Assembly (NCBI GenBank): GCA_023146045.1
Contig: JAGLCW010000142.1
Location: 1-37,168, forward strand
Origin: Caldisericia bacterium
GTDB lineage: Bacteria; Caldisericota; Caldisericia; UBA6126
Direction: 5' to 3'
DNA: 37,168 nt
Position 1 is the first letter of the stretch. Each line of letters begins with the position of its first letter. Positions 18,421 through 26,235 of the stretch are shown here, piece by piece. The position numbers and the translations under genes were made by a program. The notes below the pieces were generated by a model. It made no database searches, was not told the DNA's origin, and was given only the letters and a program-made list of their open reading frames with translations.

Positions 18421-19854
18421 TTAATCTACAGGTAGTAGATATTTCATAAAAAATCCATCCCATGACCCATAAGAATCATTAGTTATGAGATGCTCAATCG
18501 GGTTTACTGAAATTGAGGAAGACATAGTTCTACCAGAAATATATAAATTTCTTTCTTTAGAATTCCAATAAATATCATCTACAGAATCTCTATCATTCCC
18601 ACCAACAAAGCTTGAGTAGTCAAGTTTACAATTTTCTATATTTAATTTTAATATGAACCCGTCAGACCAGCCACCTTGAAAATCCTTATTTATAGCATTT
18701 TCAGTTGTTGGAAATCCAGCATTTGAAAAAGTTCTTCCAACAATTATTGGTTTATCGTCAATACATATTATCTGTTCGGGGAACTCAGTTTTTTCACCAC
18801 CGAAAAAACTAGAATATTCAAAAGTTTTTTTGTTACAATCAAATACAACTATAAACCCGTCTGTAAGCCCTTTTAATGACAATTGAAATGCATTTGGAGT
18901 TATAGGAAAATTACTCGAATAAGTTCTCCCTGTTAGATACAATCTTCCATTTTTTGAATATGCCATAGCTTTCGCAAAATCGTTTCGGCTGCCACCAAAA
19001 TATGAAGAGTACTCAGGAAGACCATCTTTGTTGAGTACGACAATAAACAAATCCCACTTACCACCGTTAAAAGATTTATTATAAGCATTCTCAGTAACTG
19101 GTAAATCGTAGGAAGATGTTCTCCCATAAAAAATAGCTCTATCGCCAACAATGCATAAATCTCCAGAAAATTCTTCTTTAGAACCACCGATGTATGTTGA
19201 ATAATCTAGCCTGTTTTCATTCATATTGTATTGAAAACAAAAAGCATCAGTAATTCCATATAATCTTTTTTGAAAAGCATTTTCAGTAACTGGTAGATCG
19301 TTAGACCAAGTTGTCCCTGCTATATTGATTATTCCTTTTTCCGTTGGACTTATTGAAGTACACATGTCCATGAGAGCTCCACCAAATAAAGAACTATAAA
19401 GTATTTCACCTTCTAGGTTTAATATCAAAAAAAACCCGTCATCTAGACCGCTCAATGTAGAAAACAAAGAATCCTTTGTAGTTGGAAAATCTGGAGATCT
19501 TGTACTTCCACAAATGAATATTTTCCCATTTAAAATTGTAGAATCAATAAGATATTCATTGCCTGATCCACCTATATTTTTTTGGAAAATCTCTTTAGAA
19601 AAATCCTTGGAATACTTCGCAATATAAATTTCACTATTAGGTTTATTTTCTAAGGGACTCTCTACAACAATTGTGCATATAGAATAATTATTGCCCTGTG
19701 AATCAGTAAAAATTTTCACTGACGAATCCTTTTCAAGATGATATATCATATTAACATTTGAAAAAGGTAAAACCACAAATCCTTGTAATGATAAAATGAC
19801 AGACATAAGAACAAACACTAAGAAACTCGATAATAGTTTTTTAAAAACAAGCAT
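18421..19854 (-). CDS. Exported SBBP-repeat beta-propeller protein
   Basis: A 477-aa secreted protein with a hydrophobic signal (LLSSFLVFVLMSVILSL). The mature part has about six repeats of 55-60 residues, each with the core YSSxxGG, then GRTxSxxFPxTENAFxxxxxG and WDGF, for example YSSYFGG, YSSFFGG and YSSFVGG. This is the SBBP (seven-bladed-beta-propeller-associated) repeat layout. No enzymatic motif or anchor is seen. AAGGAGG sits six nt before ATG 19854 and a strong TTGTAA-17-TATAAT promoter lies upstream, so expression is probably high. The gap of 80 nt before the 2207-aa gene holds no clear terminator, so the three secreted-protein genes may be one transcript. Confidence 0.87.
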   Translation of the reverse strand: MLVFKKLLSSFLVFVLMSVILSLQGFVVLPFSNVNMIYHLEKDSSVKIFTDSQGNNYSICTIVVESPLENKPNSEIYIAKYSKDFSKEIFQKNIGGSGNEYLIDSTILNGKIFICGSTRSPDFPTTKDSLFSTLSGLDDGFFLILNLEGEILYSSLFGGALMDMCTSISPTEKGIINIAGTTWSNDLPVTENAFQKRLYGITDAFCFQYNMNENRLDYSTYIGGSKEEFSGDLCIVGDRAIFYGRTSSYDLPVTENAYNKSFNGGKWDLFIVVLNKDGLPEYSSYFGGSRNDFAKAMAYSKNGRLYLTGRTYSSNFPITPNAFQLSLKGLTDGFIVVFDCNKKTFEYSSFFGGEKTEFPEQIICIDDKPIIVGRTFSNAGFPTTENAINKDFQGGWSDGFILKLNIENCKLDYSSFVGGNDRDSVDDIYWNSKERNLYISGRTMSSSISVNPIEHLITNDSYGSWDGFFMKYLLPVD

Positions 19855-19877
19855 TTTGTCCTCCTTGCCATATCATT

Positions 19878-19906
19878 ATTATACTTCTTGAGGATATTTG
19901 TTACAA
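19878..19906 (-). promoter_or_regulatory. Promoter of the secreted-protein cluster
   Basis: On the minus strand TTGTAA (19906-19901), a 17-nt spacer and TATAAT (19883-19878) form a near-consensus housekeeping promoter. The expected transcript start lies a few nt before the AAGGAGG of the SBBP gene. Confidence 0.8.
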
Positions 19907-19935
19907 GTTTTACTGTAATTCTTCAAGATTTCAAG

Positions 19936-19947
19936 TAAAATTTATGC
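19936..19947 (+). promoter_or_regulatory. -10 element placed for a leaderless dGTPase-like mRNA
   Basis: TAAAAT (19936-19941) is followed by six nt and then ATG 19948. A start site six to seven nt after the -10 would fall on the ATG itself. No Shine-Dalgarno is present. The -35 (CTGTAA, 17-nt spacer) is weak. Confidence 0.4.
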
Positions 19948-21171
19948 ATGGAAAAACAATTCAGCATTGTTGCAATGAATGAAGAAAATCAGTATTGGAG
20001 TAATTCTATATCTAGAATACACCCTTTATATGTGCAGAAAAATGACATAAGGTCTCCATTTTATAGAGATTATACAAGAATTATTCATTGCAGAGGATAT
20101 AGAAGACTAAAAAATAAAACACAGGTGTTTTATGCCACAGACAACGACCATATATGCACGAGAATTGAACATGTTCAACATGTTGAAGCAATAAGTAATA
20201 TAATATGTAAGCATATCGGACTAAATACAGAACTTGCAAGGGCAATCTCTCTTGGGCACGATATTGGCCACTCACCATTTGGGCACGCAGGAGAAGAAAT
20301 TCTAAAAGATTTGTCTTCGAAGAATTGTAACCATTTTACTTTTTGGCATGAGAAAAATGGCCTCAGATTTGTTGATTTTTTTGAAACACTTTCTGACCCA
20401 AAGGGGCAAAAAACTACTCTAGATCTCACATATGCTGTTCGAGATGGAATAATATGCCATTGTGGTGAAGTAAATGATAAATGTCTTGTACCAAGGAAAG
20501 AATTCATTGAGTTACAAAATATAGAAACACCAGGAAAAACAATTCCTTATACCTGGGAAGGTTGTGTTGTAAGAATATCTGACAAAATCTCCTACATTGG
20601 TAGAGATATTGAAGATGCAATTGCTTTAGGAATATTAAGCTCTTCTCAGATCAATTCACTGCAAGAAATTTACGAAGAAGCAACGATTAAAGCAAAATCT
20701 AGAAATAGAATAAGCAACACTGTCTTAATTCACGAACTTATTATGGACTTATGCTCTAATAGTTCGCCAGAAAAAGGGTTGGGGTTTTCACGTCCTTACT
20801 TTCAACTATTAAAGAATCTAAGGTCTTTCAGTAAAACAACAATATATGAGCATCCTCGCTTAAAAGTTTTTAAAAATTATGCTAGATTAATGATTACATC
20901 CATTTTTGAATATCTATTAAGTAGTAAAGAAGAGATTGTTTCAAATCTTCCACAGTGGAAAAAATCATCTTCCTCCCCTATTCTAGCAGAATACTTTAGT
21001 GGGTGGCTAACTCAATACTCAGATATTTCATACTCTAGTATGGACTTGAATTCCGTGTCCAAATGTATCTACAAATTAGATACCGACTATTCAGTAGCAA
21101 TTATTGAGTTCATATCAGGCATGACAGATCATTTTATTATGAAAGTGTTTGAAGAAATGACTCGTTTTTAA
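19948..21171 (+). CDS. Deoxyguanosinetriphosphate triphosphohydrolase-like HD-domain protein
   Basis: A 407-aa HD-superfamily hydrolase of the dGTPase family, which splits dNTPs to nucleoside and triphosphate. The N-terminal RSPFYRDYTRIIHCRGYRRLKNKTQVF is the family's typical opening. Metal ligands are visible: H75 in RIEH, H104-D105 in LGHDIGHSPFGHAGE, and a later Asp in VVRISDKISYIGRDIEDA. ATG 19948 gives a family-like start but has no Shine-Dalgarno; a -10 hexamer six nt upstream suggests a leaderless message. It is followed after 10 nt by a lipoprotein gene and then a PD-(D/E)XK nuclease. Substrate cannot be fixed from sequence. Confidence 0.92.
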   Translation: MEKQFSIVAMNEENQYWSNSISRIHPLYVQKNDIRSPFYRDYTRIIHCRGYRRLKNKTQVFYATDNDHICTRIEHVQHVEAISNIICKHIGLNTELARAISLGHDIGHSPFGHAGEEILKDLSSKNCNHFTFWHEKNGLRFVDFFETLSDPKGQKTTLDLTYAVRDGIICHCGEVNDKCLVPRKEFIELQNIETPGKTIPYTWEGCVVRISDKISYIGRDIEDAIALGILSSSQINSLQEIYEEATIKAKSRNRISNTVLIHELIMDLCSNSSPEKGLGFSRPYFQLLKNLRSFSKTTIYEHPRLKVFKNYARLMITSIFEYLLSSKEEIVSNLPQWKKSSSSPILAEYFSGWLTQYSDISYSSMDLNSVSKCIYKLDTDYSVAIIEFISGMTDHFIMKVFEEMTRF

Positions 21172-21181
21172 GGAGTTTCTA

Positions 21182-21994
21182 ATGAAAAAGCTTTGCATTT
21201 TAATTGTTCTTTTAGTAGCATCAACTTCTTTAATGTCATGTTCTTTTTCTGAAATGTTTTTCCAGAAGAAAATAGAGCAAGACCCTCCACAAAAGATAGA
21301 AGAAACCTCAAGTATAAAGGATGTTTCTTTTTCTTTTAAAGTAGACTCTCCAATAATCTACATAAACGATGTACCAGTTGAACTAGAGGTGCCAGTACAA
21401 GAAATTGATGGTAGAACAATGCTTCCGCTGTCATTTTTTAAAGATTTTTGCAATATGAAAAACGTAGCATATGATCCAAAGAATGAGATTATTACATTTT
21501 CCATGCCGATCGACCAATCTCTTATCCCAACAGAAAATATTGGTTTCTCTGAAATTCTTCCTGGCGTTAAGAATGAATGGTATACAACAGAATACAATGA
21601 TCCGTTTATTGGAAATGTTAGCATTTCCATTGTGGTTATGGATTCTTTTTCTGGCTTAAAAGCCAATGAGCTTGTAGCACTTGATGATCCACTAAATCAA
21701 ATACCTGGAGAAACTCAACAATATACAATAGCTAAAGTAAAAGTAAAACTAATTTCTCTAGAATCAACAGACAACTACCCCATAGACACCTCCGCTATAT
21801 CATTTTTACTACCAGACGATAACGAACTGCACAAGGAAAACATTATTAAAGATTTAAACTCCACTATGGAAACTGTTATGAGAGAAGGCCAAGTTATTGA
21901 ATTCGATGTTGCAGTTCTCGCAGAAAATGATTTAGCTCCAATACTAGTGTTTTTAAATAATTCCCAATCTCCAATATATATAAGTTTGAAGTAA
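21182..21994 (+). CDS. Lipoprotein with copper-amine-oxidase-like stalk domain
   Basis: A 270-aa lipoprotein; lipobox LMSC with Cys20. Residues about 55-105 (SPIIYINDVPVELEVPVQEIDGRTMLPLSFFKDF...VAYDPKNEIITFSM) match the copper amine oxidase N-terminal 'stalk' fold, common in exported Firmicutes and Thermotogae proteins and not an oxidase by itself. The C-terminal half (TIAKVKVKLISLESTDNYPIDTSAISFLLPDDNE...REGQVIEFDVAVL) looks like a DUF4352-type Ig-like domain. GGAG lies seven nt before the ATG. It sits between the dGTPase-like gene and the nuclease gene, with 10-nt and 2-nt gaps. Function unknown. Confidence 0.85.
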   Translation: MKKLCILIVLLVASTSLMSCSFSEMFFQKKIEQDPPQKIEETSSIKDVSFSFKVDSPIIYINDVPVELEVPVQEIDGRTMLPLSFFKDFCNMKNVAYDPKNEIITFSMPIDQSLIPTENIGFSEILPGVKNEWYTTEYNDPFIGNVSISIVVMDSFSGLKANELVALDDPLNQIPGETQQYTIAKVKVKLISLESTDNYPIDTSAISFLLPDDNELHKENIIKDLNSTMETVMREGQVIEFDVAVLAENDLAPILVFLNNSQSPIYISLK

Positions 21995-21996
21995 AA

Positions 21997-22650
21997 ATGA
22001 GACATACTTACCTAAACGGAATAAAAGAATCTTTACCATCTGTAACAACTGTAATATCTCAATTAGATAAACCATACTTAGTTGGATGGGCAAATGCTCT
22101 AGGATTAAAAGGCTATCATTTTGAAACTGTAAGGAATAATGCAGCAGAAACTGGTACTCTAGCTCATAAAATGGTTGAAAACTATATAAATAACAAAGAA
22201 GAAGATTTTTCCTATCATCCATTGTACGTTCCTGCAAAAAGATCATTTGATGCATTTCAAGAATGGCTTTGTGAAAAAGACATAGAGTTTTTAGGCACAG
22301 AAGTTTCTCTCGTAGATGGACTCCTTGGATTTGGCGGAACCATTGATATAGTTGCTAAAGTAGACAACAAACTTTGTGTGATTGACATAAAAACATCAAA
22401 CCGTTTTTCTGTTGACTACCATTATCAAGTTGCTGCATATTCATTCCTTCTTGAACATGGTAAACTTAATGATGATGGGAATGAGAGAGTTTTTCCTTTG
22501 TATTCTCCAGATTATTCATTGTTGTTAAGGCTTGACAAAAAGAATAGTAATTTCGAAGAAAAATGGTTTTCAAAAGAAGAAATGGAAACACCAAAAGAAA
22601 TATTTCTTTCTCTGTTAAAACTTTATCAATTACGAATAGATTATAAGTAG
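21997..22650 (+). CDS. Small PD-(D/E)XK-family (RecB/Cas4-like) nuclease
   Basis: A 217-aa predicted nuclease. Motifs in order: GTLAHKMVE (His57), GFGGTIDIV (Asp117), VIDIKTS (Asp130, Lys132) and the RecB-family QVAAYSF (Gln144, Tyr148). No Cas4-type cysteine cluster and no helicase domain is present, so it acts alone or with an unlinked partner. It starts two nt after the lipoprotein stop without a good ribosome binding site, which suggests coupled translation. The gene ends one nt from the convergent TPR-protein gene. Catalytic residues look intact; substrate and role (repair or defence) are unknown. Confidence 0.85.
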   Translation: MRHTYLNGIKESLPSVTTVISQLDKPYLVGWANALGLKGYHFETVRNNAAETGTLAHKMVENYINNKEEDFSYHPLYVPAKRSFDAFQEWLCEKDIEFLGTEVSLVDGLLGFGGTIDIVAKVDNKLCVIDIKTSNRFSVDYHYQVAAYSFLLEHGKLNDDGNERVFPLYSPDYSLLLRLDKKNSNFEEKWFSKEEMETPKEIFLSLLKLYQLRIDYK

Positions 22651-22651
22651 C

Positions 22652-23539
22652 CTATCTTAGAGAAAACTCAACCTTCTTTTTGAAAACAATGAGTTGGTCT
22701 TCAAATTTTTCTTTTACTTTTAAGTCATTCACAACTAGTGTTTTAAAGAAGAGACTAGTTATGGAAGCAATATCTTGAAATCCTACAGAAAAACTAGATG
22801 ATACAGACTTTAACCTATTTTTGTAGTGCTCTTTAGATTCGTTATCATCAGAAAGCATAACAACATACTCGTAGGCTTTCTCGTAATTCCCAGACCTAAG
22901 ACTATTATCGATCCTTTTTTCTATTGCTTCTTCTCTGCAATCGTCCATCTCTTTGCTTTTAGGATTATACTGGACTGCAACGCTGTAATAAGTAATTGCA
23001 GAACTTAAATTTCCTTCATTTTCCTGTTGAATGGCTTTTTGAAAATATTCTTCTGCTTTTTTGGGATTTTCTTCGACGCAGTAAACTGAAGACTTAGTCA
23101 AAAAAAACGGTTTAGCAATAAATTTAAATCCAGCCATAAGAATACCTACAAAAAGAAAAACAATTAGTATGCCATAGAAAACATTGGTTTTTTTCTTTAT
23201 AGGTATCTTCTTCTTTTTAGGTTCAATTGTAGATCTATACTTTGCATCAATCATTCCCAGATAGCTTAGTATCCACAATCTCGCTTGTTTTGCTACTTCT
23301 TTTGGTAAAATAACTTCAAATCCTGCTTCATAATTATACACTAATTGAACAATTGCCATGGAATCATCTGTAGAGTCACGACAAACGGTAATATCTTGCA
23401 ATATTCTCACTGGGACCTTAAATTTTTGATCTTTATTGTCGTTGGCATATATTAACAATCCCTCATTAATAATAAAATATCCGTATTGTCCATCACCAAG
23501 CTGAAAAACCCTTGGTCTCTCACTGGCCATATCAATCAT
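22652..23539 (-). CDS. TPR-containing single-pass membrane protein
   Basis: A 295-aa protein with no named family. Residues 1-100 form a soluble beta-rich domain (VFQLGDGQYGYFIINEGLLIYAND, FEVILPKEVAKQARLWILSYLG). A basic stretch KKKKIPIKKK precedes one membrane helix (about 119-142). The C-terminal part has a TPR-like unit, AEEYFQKAIQQENEGNLSSAITYYSVAVQYNPKS, and a helical tail. By the positive-inside rule the first domain is cytosolic and the TPR part outside. The start overlaps the previous stop (ATGA). It is the last gene of the serine dehydratase operon. Confidence 0.75.
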   Translation of the reverse strand: MIDMASERPRVFQLGDGQYGYFIINEGLLIYANDNKDQKFKVPVRILQDITVCRDSTDDSMAIVQLVYNYEAGFEVILPKEVAKQARLWILSYLGMIDAKYRSTIEPKKKKIPIKKKTNVFYGILIVFLFVGILMAGFKFIAKPFFLTKSSVYCVEENPKKAEEYFQKAIQQENEGNLSSAITYYSVAVQYNPKSKEMDDCREEAIEKRIDNSLRSGNYEKAYEYVVMLSDDNESKEHYKNRLKSVSSSFSVGFQDIASITSLFFKTLVVNDLKVKEKFEDQLIVFKKKVEFSLR

Positions 23540-24090
23540 GGTTCTACCCAGGTTAACGTAACAAATTCATGGTTTGGAGACCATTCTACTTTTGTTTTTA
23601 AAAGCTTGGAAATAAAAATCACGGTTACATATGCTCTCTCATTAATAATTACTGGAGTAATCTCATGTTTCTCTTCATCAATCCATATGTTTTTCTCATT
23701 CATTTCTGCTTTTGGATTGCCAATTTGAAGTACTGCAGAAGTGTTTGTTGATCCTTTTGTGATTAATATTTTTTTCCATTCAGCATTCCATTTAATTTTT
23801 ACTCCCATATTTTTTACTACACCACTAATAGGAATAAATACTCTGTCCCATTTATCAATAAATATTGGAGTTGCTTTTTTTTCAACATCTATAAGCATTG
23901 TTACTCCATCTACAGTCATGTATGGATTTTTCAACTGAAGGTAAACGTAGTGTTCTTCTTTAGTTTGAAATGGACTAGCAAACACTAAACTTGGGATAAA
24001 AATAATGCAACAGAGTAATAAAGAAACATAAAACTTAGTAAATCTTTGCAAACTATTTCTTTTTTTATGCGGGATCTCTTGGGTCTCCAT
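23536..24090 (-). CDS. Exported copper-amine-oxidase-like stalk-domain protein
   Basis: A 184-aa exported protein. After a basic N-terminus (HKKRNSLQRF) comes a hydrophobic signal (VSLLLCCIIFIPSLVFA) with cleavage likely at FA|SP. The rest resembles stalk-domain repeats: KNPYMTVDGVTMLIDVEKKATPIFIDKWDRVFIPISGVVKNMGVKIKWNAEWKKILI, then KNIWIDEEKHEITPVIINERAYVTVIFISKLLKTKVEW. AAGGA lies eight nt before ATG 24090, inside the end of sdaAA (26-nt overlap). The gene overlaps the TPR-protein gene by four nt. Role unknown; probably cell-envelope. Confidence 0.78.
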   Translation of the reverse strand: METQEIPHKKRNSLQRFTKFYVSLLLCCIIFIPSLVFASPFQTKEEHYVYLQLKNPYMTVDGVTMLIDVEKKATPIFIDKWDRVFIPISGVVKNMGVKIKWNAEWKKILITKGSTNTSAVLQIGNPKAEMNEKNIWIDEEKHEITPVIINERAYVTVIFISKLLKTKVEWSPNHEFVTLTWVEP

Positions 24091-24991
24091 CTGTCATTTC
24101 CTTACTGATCTTTTTACCTGTTGCAGTTATCGCTAAACCTCCTCTTGAAGTTTCTTTCAAACTAGCAGGAAGATCGTCTCCAATTTGTTTCATAGCACCT
24201 ACAACTTCATCAAATGGAATTGGGCATTTAATACCAGCCAATGCCATTTGAGCACAAGCTACTGCATTTATACTACCAGTAACATTCCTGTTTACACAAG
24301 GAAATTCAACTAATCCAGCAACAGGATCACAAACTAACCCCAAAAGATTAGAAAGAGCCATTGCTGCAGCATTTTCAATTTTATCAAGAGAGAGTTCGAA
24401 CAAGCTAACAATGGTGGCTGCAGTTATAGCGCTTGCAGAACCTATTTCTGCCTGACACCCGTGCTGAGCACCAGAAAGAGATGCATTAATCCGAATCAAC
24501 TCGCCAATACCTCCACCAACAAATAGGGCATTAACCTGGCATTCTTCTGAAATATTAAATTTTTCTGATATTGTTAAAAAGGCTCCTGGTAAAACTCCAG
24601 AAGCTCCAGCAGTTGGTGTTGCAACAATCCTACCCATACAAGCATTAAGTTCTCCGACTGCAAGGCTGTTTACAATGACGTTGTCAAAATCTTTACCAAG
24701 AAGATCTGGATGCTCTTTCTCTGTATATTGCTTAACTCTTTTGCTACCACCATCTATCAATCCGCTTGGTGTTCTATTTTTATGTTCTTTACCTTTTAAA
24801 ACTGATTCTTTCATTACTTGAAGTGCTTTGTCCATTCTTTTAACAACATCTTCTTTTTCCATTATTCTGTTTTTGGCCTCATACTCAATAAAAAAATCTA
24901 CCAGATCTTTGAATGGATATGTATGTAAATAGTGTCTAATATCTCTTGTACTACGTATTCTTATGCGTGAAGGAATAATGTTAGTACTCAT
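24065..24991 (-). CDS. sdaAA: L-serine dehydratase, iron-sulfur-dependent, alpha subunit
   Basis: A 308-aa catalytic subunit that deaminates L-serine to pyruvate and ammonia using a [4Fe-4S] cluster. Recognisable segments are TPTAGASGVLPGAF, HGCQAEIGSASA and LVCDPVAGLVEFPCVNRN; the cysteines in the latter two are the expected cluster ligands. Near the end is TSRGGLAITATGKKI. Its ATG overlaps the end of sdaAB by 11 nt, and AAGGAAG lies upstream. The split two-gene form is typical of Firmicutes-like anaerobes. The enzyme is oxygen-labile, which fits an anaerobic host. Confidence 0.96.
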   Translation of the reverse strand: MSTNIIPSRIRIRSTRDIRHYLHTYPFKDLVDFFIEYEAKNRIMEKEDVVKRMDKALQVMKESVLKGKEHKNRTPSGLIDGGSKRVKQYTEKEHPDLLGKDFDNVIVNSLAVGELNACMGRIVATPTAGASGVLPGAFLTISEKFNISEECQVNALFVGGGIGELIRINASLSGAQHGCQAEIGSASAITAATIVSLFELSLDKIENAAAMALSNLLGLVCDPVAGLVEFPCVNRNVTGSINAVACAQMALAGIKCPIPFDEVVGAMKQIGDDLPASLKETSRGGLAITATGKKISKEMTDGDPRDPA

Positions 24992-25652
24992 TATTAAGCT
25001 TCCTTATTGATATCACCTGATGCATATCTGGATTATTTTTTAAATCTTCCACAGCCGTGGATGGGCACAGTTCATCTAACTTCAATATAGCCATGGCACT
25101 CATTTGTAAAGCATTCCTTGCGCTTTGCATATAGGCAACATTTATCTTATATTTCCCTAGGATGTCTCCTATAAACCCTATCATTCCAGGAACATCTCCA
25201 TAATTCAAAAGTAACACAGCGTGATCTCCGCCAAATTCAACCCTGTCTTCTTGTACTTGAGTAATTTGAGCTTTTCCTGCTCCAATAGAAATCCCTCTTA
25301 CAAGAAAAGAGTCTTCAGTTCCTCTGTTAAAAACAAATCTAACTTCATTAGGGTGATGATCAGGCTTATAGCTTTTTCTAAAGTAATATTTTAAATTTTT
25401 CTGCTTTGCTATTTCAAACGCATATGGAATTCTTTCATCATCCATCTTCATTCCAAGAAGCCCAGCAACAATAGCCCTGTCTGTTCCATGCCCCCTACCA
25501 GTACTTGCAAATGAATTGTAAAGCTTTATCTCAACAGAATCAAAGTGTTTTCCATAAACCAAAGAAGCCATGTATCCAATTTTACTTGCTCCAGCAGTAT
25601 GCGAACTAGATGGTCCTATCATTATGGGACCAATAACATCAAAAATCGCCAT
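24981..25652 (-). CDS. sdaAB: L-serine dehydratase, iron-sulfur-dependent, beta subunit
   Basis: A 223-aa subunit. The N-terminal IGPIMIGPSSSHTAGASKIGYMA is the family hallmark, and the C-terminal ACT-like domain reads LLLNYGDVPGMIGFIGDILGKYKINVAYMQSAR. The ATG at 25652 lies within the end of the upstream coiled-coil gene (14-nt overlap) with only a weak ribosome binding site, so translation is probably coupled. Works as a complex with SdaAA. Confidence 0.96.
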   Translation of the reverse strand: MAIFDVIGPIMIGPSSSHTAGASKIGYMASLVYGKHFDSVEIKLYNSFASTGRGHGTDRAIVAGLLGMKMDDERIPYAFEIAKQKNLKYYFRKSYKPDHHPNEVRFVFNRGTEDSFLVRGISIGAGKAQITQVQEDRVEFGGDHAVLLLNYGDVPGMIGFIGDILGKYKINVAYMQSARNALQMSAMAILKLDELCPSTAVEDLKNNPDMHQVISIRKLNNEY

Positions 25653-26184
25653 TGACTATTTTTTCTCTTTCTACAGTAAGTTTTTTAATTTCATTGTTAA
25701 TGTATTTAAGTTCTTTTAAAAATTCTTCGTTATTTGGAGTTTGTTCTAGTTTCTTCTCTATTTCAGACTTCACTTCATTTAAATTTCTAATAGCGTCATC
25801 AATGTCTCCAATTTTTAAGAGTTTATAATGGCTAGGAAACTCGTTGCTAACTTCTCCAGATGAAGCAGGCAAATCAATAACAATTTCCTTTTCTGGTGTT
25901 ACGTGTCTACCACTTTCTTTAGCTTTTTTTTGTTGGTTCTCTTTTGGAATAGGGTTGTAGTTTTTCTTTTCGATTAAAATATTCTCTTCGTTTTCGTCTG
26001 TATTCAATGGAATATTGACATCAGTTTCATTTTTTCCTTGAGTTTGACTTAGTGAATTGTCAATTCTTGGTTTTTCTTGTCTACTCGAGTCGGTAAAGTT
26101 CCATAAAATTACACCTACAATCAAAAAAGCAATCGCGACCCAAAAATATTTGTTTTTAATAATACTCTGTTTTGAATTCTTCAT
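25639..26184 (-). CDS. Membrane-anchored coiled-coil protein of unknown function
   Basis: A 181-aa protein with one N-terminal helix (YFWVAIAFLIVGVILWNF, about 13-30) after a basic start, so probably anchored with the rest outside. The middle (about 35-110) is polar and likely disordered; the end (SEIEKKLEQTPNNEEFLKELKYINNEIKKLTVEREKI) is a coiled coil or TPR-like helical hairpin. No family recognised. It is the first gene of a five-gene overlapped unit with sdaAB. It has no Shine-Dalgarno; TATAAT lies exactly six nt before its ATG, suggesting a leaderless mRNA. Confidence 0.7.
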   Translation of the reverse strand: MKNSKQSIIKNKYFWVAIAFLIVGVILWNFTDSSRQEKPRIDNSLSQTQGKNETDVNIPLNTDENEENILIEKKNYNPIPKENQQKKAKESGRHVTPEKEIVIDLPASSGEVSNEFPSHYKLLKIGDIDDAIRNLNEVKSEIEKKLEQTPNNEEFLKELKYINNEIKKLTVEREKIVNGDF

Positions 26185-26190
26185 GCTTTA

Positions 26191-26196
26191 ATTATA
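26191..26196 (-). promoter_or_regulatory. -10 TATAAT of the serine dehydratase operon, leaderless spacing
   Basis: On the minus strand a consensus TATAAT is followed by TAAAGC and then ATG 26184. This spacing puts transcript start at the start codon. The -35 is not clear. mscS diverges from the same 51-nt gap. Confidence 0.55.
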
Positions 26197-26235
26197 GTAA
26201 ATGTAGAGTAATAATAAACGCTTACGGAGGAAGTA

